NCBI GenBank assembly: GCA_033675265.1
Contig: JAUJYZ010001118.1
Location: 16,001-80,000 of the forward strand
Length of the DNA: 64,000 nucleotides
Direction of reading: 5' to 3'
From: Actinostola sp. cb2023
Taxonomy: Eukaryota; Cnidaria; Anthozoa; Actiniaria; Actinostolidae
Shown here: positions 25,586-36,600 of the stretch, in pieces
How the letters are laid out: every line of letters starts with the position of its first letter
Position numbering within the stretch: the stretch's first letter is position 1
Notes under the pieces: model-generated
Seen by the model: only the letters and a program-made list of their open reading frames with translations
What the model was told of the DNA's origin: nothing
Databases searched by the model: none
Program-made: the position numbers and the translations under genes

Positions 25586-27551
25586 ATGGTAAGTATAACC
25601 ATTTTAAACTTGATATAAAAGAATTACTTAAATTTCGAAATTCTGTGGTTCTTGTAAAGATGTGAGTCGGTGAAAGGTTGTTGGTAGTGTTGCTATTTCA
25701 CAATGTCAAACTAGTTAAGCTTATTGTATAATTCCACCAGGCGGCAGTAATAAATCATGGCTTAGATAAGATACCTGACGCCCAGGGTTACCTCGTTTTA
25801 AACCAAGACGGAGCTGTAATTACTGTGAGTATACATTCATATATTCACTCACTGTCACTGCCAGTCTGTATTTCTGGGGCTTTCTCAGTATATGACCGTC
25901 CTGAATTCCTGAAAATTTGAATAACAATAGTTCATATTGTTGTATGCCTCGTTCTACAAAGAGTTCTTGATTTGAATAACAAAGGTTTTTCAGGATAGTG
26001 ATATACTGAGAAAGATATTCCCTTGGAACCCCTGATAATATTATTAATGTGCCATTCTAACGTTTTGAAAAGTAACAAGACGCTCAATGAGCGTACACTC
26101 GGGCTTATGACAAGGACAATGTCAGTTGCGTGAGGAGAGACCTGACAATGACTGACAGTTGCGTGACGAGGGAGACTGTATATACATGTATGTGTCGAGT
26201 TCATTTGATTTGCCTTTGACTTTGAGTTCATTTGATTACCTTTTGACTTTGAGTTCAATTGATTTGATTTTGATGAGTTCGTGTAAAGGCCCCCTCTCTA
26301 GCTTCAGATCCCGAAACGTCGAGTTTGGAATCGAGTTCGAGTTCGGGTTCGAGTTACGGTTCGAACGTCGAATAAAACAAGGACTAAAAATCAAAAGCTG
26401 CTTCTGTTAGATTTAAGATGTGACCTCAAGTGACCTCAATGAGTCACCGACACAAATATTCTCCCTTGTCACTGAGCGTCTTCTTCTGTAATAGATCCCT
26501 AAAATCTAAGGACGTTTTGATTTCGATTGTATTTTTGCCGTTCACTGACCTGTTTTGAGCGTGGAAATTCTGTTTTAAATAGCGCTTAACGTGGCGGTTC
26601 TAAAATTAGATCGCGTAATAAATGTATGACTCAGACAAGGATCATACAACTGTCATCGTACTGAAAAGAACACGGATTTTCGAACATTGACCTTTCTCGC
26701 CTTTGCTTTGATGTAGTTTTGAAGTACGATTTTTACGATTCCTTTTCCTTGTGAATTTTTCAAACGTGGAATAAAATAAACATTCATCGTGAGTTATTGA
26801 AAATGATACGTCTTGAGGTTGCATAGGTCAGATGGTTCTGATAACGCACTCACGTTTGTTTTTGTTAAACTTGAAACTCCGGATACGATTAAATACGTCG
26901 CATACTTTCGTCATTCTTTAGCCGAATAAAAAAACTACGACTACTACTACTACCGAAAAACGCATTTTCTAACTCGGGCTTCCTTCGGAAGGGCCCGAGT
27001 AACTAGTAAGCTTAAGTCTTATTTATACTACCGTGATTAGTGTTTACCTGGTCTGGTCTCCTCAGTTCTACATGCAAATGCTGGGACATGGCAGATGTGG
27101 TACAGTGACTCAAGCATATAGATTAAGTACTAGCATAGAATTTGTGACATGTGAAAACGGGTGTCACACTAGTATATAAGCTTTTGTCATGTGAAAATGG
27201 GCCTGATGCAATCACAGAAGCTGTGTCATGTATAACCGGGACTGACACAATCATCGAACTTGTGTCATGTGAGAGCAGGCAGGCCTGGTGTTGTGTCATG
27301 TGAAAAGTGGGTCCAACGCAGGCATACAGTATACACATGTATATATGATGTACAGTTTGTACAAGTTTGTAAGCATAACAAAAAAGGCCTGACAGGCTAA
27401 CACTAGCAGGTATATATATTATAAATGTCAGCCCATCTTCAGAGTAACATAATGTCTCTTGTGCATGTATTTGTGCTTGCGTGTGTCTGACTCACTAATG
27501 AGGTTTTTAATAGAACTTGTAGAACTTTGTACCTTGATGTCACAGTTGATG

Positions 27552-27623
<72 letters not shown>

Positions 27624-27624
27624 C

Positions 27625-27688
<64 letters not shown>

Positions 27689-28918
27689 AACAATAATAAT
27701 AATAATAATAACAACAACAACAACAACAACAACGGTTTAATGATGATGTGTTAAGGTGCAAATGTTGTTGTTGTCAGGCTGTGTAGTAGTTACCCATGCC
27801 ATCCACAATTCTTATTAGTCGGCAGGAGATCTTGAAAATGATGAAAAATTGGCAGGACTGTTTGTAGAAATGTTACAAACAGCATCCATGATTCCTATAT
27901 CAGGAGACAGAACGCAAACATTTAAAAGAATGTCTGGTGAGTTGTTATTTACAAGATTGTGCCCTTTAGGTGATATTTGCACCTAAGCTCTCCCCTGCCC
28001 CCTCCTCCCAGTCTCTCCTTTACAGGCTGTTTTGTTCAGTGACTACTAATAATATTAGGGGTGTCGAATCAGGGGCGTAGCCAGGATTTTCCATGGGGGG
28101 GGGGGGGGGGGGGTCACACTCCATATCGTTCATCACTGAATCCCCCCTCTCCCCTCCTCAAACATATAAATTTAAAGAGTAGACCCAGAGGAAGGGGGAT
28201 CACAGGCACCCTGTGATCTCCCCCTGCCTACGCCCCTGCAAATGGTCCCTGCAAAAAGTCAGAGTCTCACAAAATTTCTGTCAAATTTTGCAGGTCTCGA
28301 AGTCTCGTTTCTTTGCAAAAAGCTGTCTTGAATTTTGAAAACAAAGGAAATTGTCGAAAATAAATCTTGGGCTCGCAAAAAATGTGTTGTCATGGAGTCT
28401 CGCAAAGTCTCATCTTGACCATTCGATACCCCTAATATTGCCAAGTTCAAAGCTGGTGTTGGTAGAATGCAGCGAAAACAGCCTTGACTTTGAATCATTG
28501 GTCATAGTCACTGAACAGAACTATCAACAATGCCACAGCATTCATGCAGAGTGTACCTGTATGTTAATGTGGGGACATGAATAGCAATAATAATACCAAT
28601 AATAACAGCAATACCTCACTTCTCCAGTCAGCATCGTGTTAAAAGGTACCTTACCATGCTAAAGTGGCACCTCCCTGGTTTATTAGACTGAGTTCAGAGC
28701 AGGGTTGCATCTCTCCTACTCAGTCTAGCAGAGGCTCCCTTACTCACTCTATGTGATATGCTCTTTGAGAAAAGGAGCAAGTGTTCACAGGTGTATCTAA
28801 AACTGTTATTGGTTTGGATTTATTTTCAGTTCATTTTGGTGACTTTATTCTCATGGCAACTGTGTCACATCAGCGAATATTTGTTGTAAAAAGACCAGCT
28901 CAGCAAGAAAATAGTTAA
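25586..28918 (+). CDS. LAMTOR4: Ragulator complex protein LAMTOR4
   Basis: LAMTOR4 is a roadblock-fold subunit of Ragulator, which anchors Rag GTPases on lysosomes for mTORC1 activation. Exons: 25586-25588 (only the ATG), 25741-25824, 27819-27936 and 28830-28918. All have GT-AG borders and consistent phases, giving 97 codons plus stop (human 99). Matching blocks are HGLDKIPDAQGYLVLNQDGA, SAGDLENDEK, TFKRMSVHFGDF and SHQRIFVVKR. Exon 1 ends exactly after the start codon (TATAATG|GTAAGTAT). A second donor (TCCG|GTAAGTAG) lies 20 bases upstream but would leave no start codon. AATAAA follows at 29030. Introns hold an AAT/AAC microsatellite and a nested pair of foldback elements. TRAPPC14 lies tail-to-tail downstream. 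Confidence 0.93.
27140..27330. repeat. Diverged tandem repeat around GTGTCATGTGAAAA
   Basis: About four or five loose copies spaced roughly 50 bp apart share TTGTGTCATGTGAAA, a purine-rich segment and a CACA/CAATCA block. Divergence is high. Confidence 0.5.
27549..27733. repeat. Compound (AAT)n-(AAC)n microsatellite in LAMTOR4 intron 2
   Basis: About 70 bp of pure AAT is followed by AAC, then a short AAT block and a second AAC block. Poly-Asn, poly-Leu and poly-Thr frames across it are artefacts. Confidence 0.95.
28049..28440. mobile_element. Outer foldback element in LAMTOR4 intron 3, interrupted by a second element
   Basis: AATATTAGGGGTGTCGAAT at the left is mirrored by ATTCGATACCCCTAATATT at the right. 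Immediately inside the left arm sits the separate element at 28070-28239. Confidence 0.7.
28070..28239. mobile_element. Inner element with CAGGGGCGTAG terminal inverted repeats
   Basis: The left end CAGGGGCGTAGCCAGGATTT and right end CTACGCCCCTG form short inverted repeats, of a type often seen in animal hAT-like MITEs. A G-homopolymer of about 18 bases lies inside the left end. Confidence 0.65.
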
Positions 28919-29029
28919 AATAGTAGTTTACGTTTGTGTTATTAATGTAGGTACTCAATGTTGAACTTTTAAGACATTTCTGATATAAAAATCATTTATT
29001 GTGACTCAATTCAAAACAATGTAAGCTTA

Positions 29030-29035
29030 AATAAA
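29030..29035 (+). terminator. LAMTOR4 polyadenylation signal
   Basis: AATAAA lies about 110 bases after the LAMTOR4 stop codon. Confidence 0.6.
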
Positions 29036-29223
29036 TTCTCAAAATTGATTTGTGTGACTTCCCTTTATTTCAAAGATTGTAAAGAAATCCTTTTTACAGT
29101 TTTTATTTCATTATATTTTCTTTTCTGCCAGCAAGATTTTCAGACAGATGGATGAAGCAATCTGACACAATCCACCTGAAAATCAGGCTGCATTTTCTGC
29201 CAGTGTTGGAATCCCAGGATATT

Positions 29224-29353
29224 ACTCAGATATGAGTGTGTTTGGAAGTTTGACTATTTTGGGGTTTATCTTATGCACCACAGGGCATATTTTGGGTTTG
29301 CGTTCTATTGTGGCTTTATTTGCACCTCCCAGTCACTCGTATATCTGAGTATA
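29224..29353. repeat. Small inverted repeat
   Basis: TACTCAGATATGAGTG is mirrored by CACTCGTATATCTGAGTA about 100 bases away. Possibly a short MITE remnant. Confidence 0.4.
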
Positions 29354-30648
29354 CCCTCCCCCCGGGTTGGAATACAGTGTGCAAGTGTGTTGGTTTATCG
29401 TGTGATGACTCCAACAATGATGTCAGAGCAAGTTGCATAATGGCCTGTTTTTCGTCGTAAACAAAACAAGGAGAGATAACTCTAGTGCTAGGGTTGTAAT
29501 CACCTGAGCACTTCATTAATATGGTACACGAACCTAGTAACGCAACCAGTAACGCATCCAATGTATGTTGGCATTTTGTCATGTAAATGCAATGTAAAGT
29601 CATCCCTATTGCTAGGAAGATCCTAGTGCTAGGCAGCTAGGGTTATCCCTCTCTCATGTATACAGGCCCTAAAACTCATTAATGCCAGGCGTAAGTTCTA
29701 ACTTCTGATGTAAGTTTTGTGCAATTGACCCCTGGCGTAAGATGATACATACCTATACCAGTATTGCACTCTTAAATAGTTATTTATAGACTTTATATTC
29801 GCTTGCCTCAAAGTTGTTTGAATTCCAAAGGGGAATTTAGATTCTGATCACAAGTTAATCCCCTTAATGATATCATAAAAAGCTTTCTGCAGTACAATAT
29901 TAATACTTTATTTTATTAAGCTTAATCGGGTTTACCTCAGTGTAAAAACCTCACAACTGACGTAATTGCTTTTTTCTCTTCACTGCGTGTATCATCAACT
30001 CAAAGATCCCTAAACCCTTTGCAGTACTAGTACTGGATTGATAAATCCATATACATGTATCTCTATGAATTATTGTGGTTATTTTGAAAATTAGCAATTC
30101 AGCAGTCTTACAGTGTTTGTATGTAAGGTTCTTACACCAAGGTCATGCCGCTTAATCTAGATATTGTGATTATAATTATACCTAAACCCAACCCCCCCCC
30201 CCCCCCCTCCCCCAAAAGACACGTACACTACAGTGTAGGTACAGGAGCCACAACAGCATTAAGCCATTTATTGTGGACCCTACCCATGTACTGTTTTAAT
30301 AATCATGTCTTTCCTGATATCTCTCTTACAATAAATATACTTGGCCTCTTATACTGTACATCATGAGAAGGAAGAGTGTGTATGTGACATGTGTAATTTT
30401 GATCTGCATTGAAAAAGAACATGACCCCCTATATTAGCCAATAAGAATCTACCATATATATAATTAATAATATTATTATTGTCCTCAATTCTATATTAGG
30501 AAACAAAAACTACTACAGCTTATAAATAACATTCTAGAAATTTACATAAAACATTTACAACTGTCATGGTTGTTTAGTGTAGAAAACTGTAGGTGGCCAG
30601 CCACTTATGAATTCATTTCATAATGAAAATGTTGATTCTAAAAAAGCA
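29354..30648. other. Spacer between the LAMTOR4 and TRAPPC14 3' ends
   Basis: No exon was recognised. It contains a C-homopolymer near 30190-30210 and otherwise ordinary AT-rich DNA. Confidence 0.4.
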
Positions 30649-33600
30649 CTAGCTATCAAGAACTACAAACACTTGACATGAATGTGACACTGTACTGAAT
30701 CCATCTCCACCCTTGAGGGGAGGGGAGAGACTTTTGGATGGACTGTTGTCTTGTGATCCAGTAATCCAATGACAAATCATGAACTGACCAACCTTCAAAA
30801 CAAAACAAAAACAACAGTGCTAGAGCAGATTTCATAATTATAACCGTGAAAAAAAATACACTGCAGTTACAGCATGACATGGATCCATTTGAAATCCTAA
30901 ATCAGAGGGACATTGGAGGTAGCTGATACCGCAATACCGCATCTCGAAAAATATACAGCTATTTCAAAAAAGGTTGGTGAAGGTTTTGTTGCATCTTGCA
31001 TGTTGCATGTTGCATACCAAGCCCGAAATGCACTATAGGCGATGTGAATGGAGTCAGCGAAAGGTTACAACAATATGGACTCTGGGAATTTTCCCAAACT
31101 TTATCTTCGCAATGTGAAGCCGGCATATTTTCTTCTGTATGTGCATGCTGACATTATTTACATATGATCCACAATACATTTCGGGCTTGGTATGCAACAT
31201 GCAAGATGCAAGATGCAACAAAACTGGCACCAACCTTTTTTGAAATAGCTGTATACTGTAATATCATACAAAATATCAATGGATACCACAATACTGTGAG
31301 ACCCCATGTCCCCCTCCTAAAACATCATGGACATGCCACAACATGTCAGTGTTGTAAGTTTTTCAGGCATACACTATCTCACTAATGAGGGCCACATGTT
31401 CCTTAGTGCTCCAGCATCATTATTAAGTGTCACTCAATAAATAATTTATATAAAAGTTGTTTTTACCTCATGTAAACCTTCTTGCACTGCTAAGAACTCG
31501 ACATTAACAGACTGTGATGACCCTGGTGGACAACATCTACAGAAGAAGGAAAGTATAAGGAATACAGAAACCGTTGCCTACAAACTGTACATGCACAGTG
31601 ATACATATACAACTGTTTCAATCAATGTTGCTAGTAAAAGCACTAGTCTACATAACAAGTTCAGTGAAGGACCATGGATAATGTATTTGAAAAAAGGTAC
31701 ATAGAGACGTTTTCATATGAGTGGGAAAGTTATGGTACCGTGTCGTATTGAAAGAATTGATTAGATGAGATGCATCTGCACACTTTTTGATTGGTTCGGA
31801 AAGGAAGCCATTTGAGTGTCATGGTACCGTAGGTTTAATAATAACAATAATAACTAAGGAGAAAAACTAGTGATAAGAGATTATGACATTTTGATGACAT
31901 CCTGTCATCATTATCAAGTAACGTGAGATGAATAATGAGTAACAAATAAGTTACGTACGAAATTAACATAATTAATTAACATAAATTATTTAATTAACAT
32001 AATTAATTAATTAACATAATTAATTGATTAACATAATTAATTAACATAATTAACTTTACTTGATAATGATGACAGGATGTCATCGAAACGTCGACTCTTA
32101 TAATATCCTTTGTCATAATGATGGTGACTTGTGATGACGCTGCTAACATATGTTTGCAAAGACGTTTAATAGCACAAACATGCCCTAACTGTGTGGAAAA
32201 CAATCAATATCACCCGTGCCCCCTTTCAGTCGTATCGCGTATCCTTGAGTGTTTTTAGTGGCAATGTTTTAAAACAGCGATGTATATTTCACATACCCTA
32301 TTCTAATACTTGGCTGTAAACAGACCAGAGAATCAGCATCAAGATTGTGCATTCCTGCCATCACTGCTTCAGTCTTGTCTGGTTGCCATTTCAAACACAC
32401 ATTACATTCATCTTCTTCTTCAGTGTTTGTAACCGTATACCTTACTTGAAACCTGGAAGTTAAAAAGGATCAAACTGACTTCTTGAATATTTCACCATCA
32501 ATGACGACAAAAATAGCAGTGCTTTTACTTCACTAAAATGAAACGATTATATTGAAACAACAATATTATGGTACACTCTTTATGGCCTGCAAGATGTTGA
32601 CTGTTATAATTCTAATATACTGTTGGGATGGGAGCAGATGTTATCACATCTATGTTTTGAGGTCTTCAAGGTCTTACACAGGTATTTACATGTACAGAAA
32701 AAAAACCTGGAGAACTGAAAGTTGTCACTGCATGACTACATGCAGCTACCACATTTTCAACTTTACATGTACAGTAAATGTATAAACGTCTAGGGCAAAA
32801 GGAAACAAATTATGTATTAGTATTTCTTTATATGCAGACATTATGAACATAATTATTGTTCCTTCCATGTTGATATAAGCTTACATGTATCGATCATTAA
32901 TTGAACAAGATTTTGGTCATTGTGGCCATAGTCAGGGTTGTAGACAAGAGAAATGCTGCACATATATAGCTGTGGCCAAAGATGTACTGTACATGTACAT
33001 GTATGTGATAATTAAACTTGCTATAACTGTACCTTTTGCCCTTTTGTATGATTGATTCACATGATGCTGTAACAATAACAGATGATCTTCTGATATTAAA
33101 TAATGGTAAACTGTAATAGAAGAGAACATGGAAGTTATTATGGACTCTTGAATGATATGTATATTTATCATTTAACTTCTGCAAAGAACGTGCATGATAC
33201 AGCGCACATTATATCAGGTTCAAACAGGCCTGATATGACGCCATATCAGGCTAGTAACATTCAATTTGGCTTTCCCTGTTGTGTTTTTTGAATAAAATAT
33301 TAGTTGAAGTGCACACGCTACTGACGCCATTGAGCGCGCACTGTTTTTTTCTTCAGAATTTTGGTCGTTTTCAGTTAAATACTCTAAGTTTTTTTTGCTT
33401 AAAGATTTTACTTCCTTGCAGAAGTAAATGATAAACAACTTATAAAGGCTCGCCAAAATACTCAGAAACTCCTAAAAATACACAGTCGTATCAGATACTT
33501 AGCCGACTAATAAACATACCTATAAAGAGAATTAAAATATTAAATTTGTTCATTGGCTCATTCTTTCATGATCATAAAGTGGATTCGGTACATATAGATA

Positions 33601-36600
33601 AGACAATTTGTGGTTAACCAAAGCAGTTTTATCAGATAACAAAAAAGGGAAAAAAAAGGGAAAAAAAAGAATTATGGATGACAGCAAATAAGCTTTTGTT
33701 TGATGTGCTGTTCTCCATGCATTGCCACAATTAAGGGTTCTTCTCACAGGTTCTCCAGTTTTCCTCCCTTGCCAAATATCAACATGTGAGTTGAGTGTTG
33801 AGTGTTTATATAAAATATGTCGTAAGGAGTGTGTGTGGAACATGATAGGTGCATATCAGATGTCGCATGGTGAATTTCAACATAAAAATATTTTTAAAAG
33901 CTGTTGCATGCTGTCAGAATTATCAGCCTGCTGTAGCAAATTAAATATTCTTTTTAGACTTTAGAATGATTAATTTGCTTACCAATAAATGGTTTTAATC
34001 TGTTGTTCTCTTAATTGTAATGTTTCCACATTCCATGCTATGGTAGATATTAAAGGGATTTCTAAATACTGACGATTAAAGAAGAATAGTTAGCCATGAA
34101 TTCATCATTAAATGTACAATCATGTATCCTCCAATTGTCCATGTATAGATGTATTTACTTTATATCATTTATTACTTCATATATTCATGACCAATCCAAT
34201 CTCTAACTTATCGCCATTAGGTTTCCTATTTAAATGTATTTGTCCACTGATCATCAATTCATTTAATCATTACCTATACATAACTTCCTTGAAGTAAAAC
34301 ACTTCATTGCCCATCCATTATATTGGTAATTCATTCATCCAGTCAGCCATTATCATTCATCCATCGATAAAACAATATCATGGTATTTCTAATTCATCCT
34401 TTCATTCAATCACTGTTCATTTGTTTAATAGTACCTTTGTAAGTCTGTCTGTTTATCCATTCATTCATTCATTCATGCATAAATCATTTATCAACTTAGT
34501 TTATTATTATTATTATTATTGCTGACGCAGCGAGCGAGCCTGAAGCGAGCGAGCAAGGAAGCAATTCTAATTCATTCACATAGGCAGAAAAAAATCTCGA
34601 TTTTTACCCGGCATGCAGTTTCCAAGAACCATCATGCAATTCTCAAGAACCATCATGCAATTCTCAAGAACCATCATGCAATTCTCAAGAACCATCATGC
34701 AATTCTCAAGAACCATCATGCAATTCTCAAGAACCATCATGCAATTCTCAAGAACCATCATGCTTTTCGCGCCAACTCCCACATACGCTATAGCCTGAAG
34801 CGAGTTGTTTTCAAGCTTTCGCGTTTCTGATCGGTAAATGTCGTGCCCAAAATCTGTGTCCCTAATTAATTTGTACATGTGTATGTTTCTTTAGCCGGTA
34901 TATCCTGACTCGTAAGCCATCAGATACCGTATCTTGTGCTTTTCGTGGGAATTGTGTAGTTCAGAAGATCACCGTAATAATTGAGCTGATTAGTGCCGGC
35001 TGACCGTGTGTCAGTCCTGAGTCAAGTGTGAATATTCGCATTGAAATCTCAATTATAAGTAATACATTAGTTATTCATAAGCTATCCAGTTAAACAAAGA
35101 AAGGTAGACTCGCCTAATAATTTGCATACTTGTCACTTGGCATAAAACAAAACATTTCATAACTACAGTAGTCTAAGCTCTCCGGCACCAACTCTTATCC
35201 ACAACTACTATAAACATTGCATTCACCGTCAGCATTCACTGCTGTTAGGTAGCCTAGTTATTATTATTATTATTATAAGGTAAGTAACTCACTTTATCTT
35301 TTGAAGTGTGGTTGTCTTGGTAAATAACTCTGTATAAAAATGACGTGTGTTCCCATGGTAACATCATGACTGGACATTTGCAATGCTTATTGGTGTTGAT
35401 GTGCATTACAAACATATTACAATTCCTGATAAGAAAAACAGTGTGTTATACAAGAAAGACGAAACAGACATGTCTTATTAAAATTAGCCAGAGAAAAAAG
35501 CCTTCTCACATCCCAGCCACCTCTCATCCCATCCTCTCATCCCAGCCACCTCTCATCCCATCCTCTCATCCCAGCCACCTCTCATCCCATCCTCCTCTCA
35601 TCCCAGCCACCTCTCGTCCCAGCCACCTCTAATCCCAGCCACCTCTCATCCCATCCTCCTCTCATCCCATCCACCTCTCATCTCAGCCATCTCTCATCCC
35701 AGCCACCTCTCATCCCAGCCACCTCTCATCCCAGCCACCTCTCATCCCAGCCACCTCTCATCCCATCCTCCTCTCATCCCATCCACCTCTCATCTCAGCC
35801 ACCTCTCATCCCAGCCACCTCTCCTCTCAGCCACCTCTCATCCCAGGAACTTCTCATCCCAGCTTCCTCTCATCCAAGCCACCTCTCATCCCAGCCACCT
35901 CTCACCCCAGCCACCTCTCATCCCAGCCACCTCTCATATCAGCTACCTCTCATCCCAGCCACCTCTCATCCCAGCCACCTCTCATCTCAGCTACCTCTCA
36001 TCCCAGCCACCTCTCATCCCAGCCACTTCTCATCCCATCCGCCTCTCATTATGTTCTCATCCCACAGGCTATTGTTCCATGCTCTTTTCATTCTTTGTTC
36101 ACATTTTGACTTCCATTTTCAAGGAAAGAGTTTCTCTGGAATCAAAGTTTTATAAAATCATTACAAACCTTTGACTATGTGAAACATTACTATGTGATCT
36201 ACAACTTGGATGAATGCTGACTTGCTCAAGTGTGATGGGTTCACCAAGACTGTTTATCACTAGAATTCATGAAAACAGATTTGATGACATTATTGATGCA
36301 TGTCTGATCTGTATAGAGTCATTTTCATATGAGTGGGAAGTAGCTACAGTACGGTTCGTGCCATACCGTGGCTGTATTCATTCTGATTGGTTGAGCGATG
36401 ATTTTGCACGCTGTGATTGGTTGAATACAATGTCTTCGATTCCGTACCATGCATAGCAGTAACTCTGTGTCGTAGGTTTCCCACTCATACGAAAACGACT
36501 CTACACTATCAGTGATTATTAACATGATGGAGATGTAGAGCAACGGAGAAACAAGCCTATCTCCCAACCTGTTTATATCACAGTATCAATTTATTACTTT

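Noticed and set aside
26966..27002. CTCGGGCTTCC...GCCCGAG hairpin as a structured RNA or terminator
   Set aside because: The stem is short with a bulge and lies in an intron with no other RNA-gene features; noted only.
27439..27761. Poly-Leu, poly-Asn, poly-Ile and poly-Cys frames
   Set aside because: All are readings of one AAT/AAC microsatellite inside a LAMTOR4 intron.
30656..30880. Frame reading GWSVHDLSLDYW at the TRAPPC14 3' end
   Set aside because: The neighbouring frame (VGQFMICHWITG to SCQVFVVLDS) continues exon 9 in phase and matches the family C terminus.
35345..35632. Plus-strand frame running into the C/T-rich minisatellite
   Set aside because: It overlaps TRAPPC14 exon 5 on the opposite strand, which aligns with the human protein in phase.
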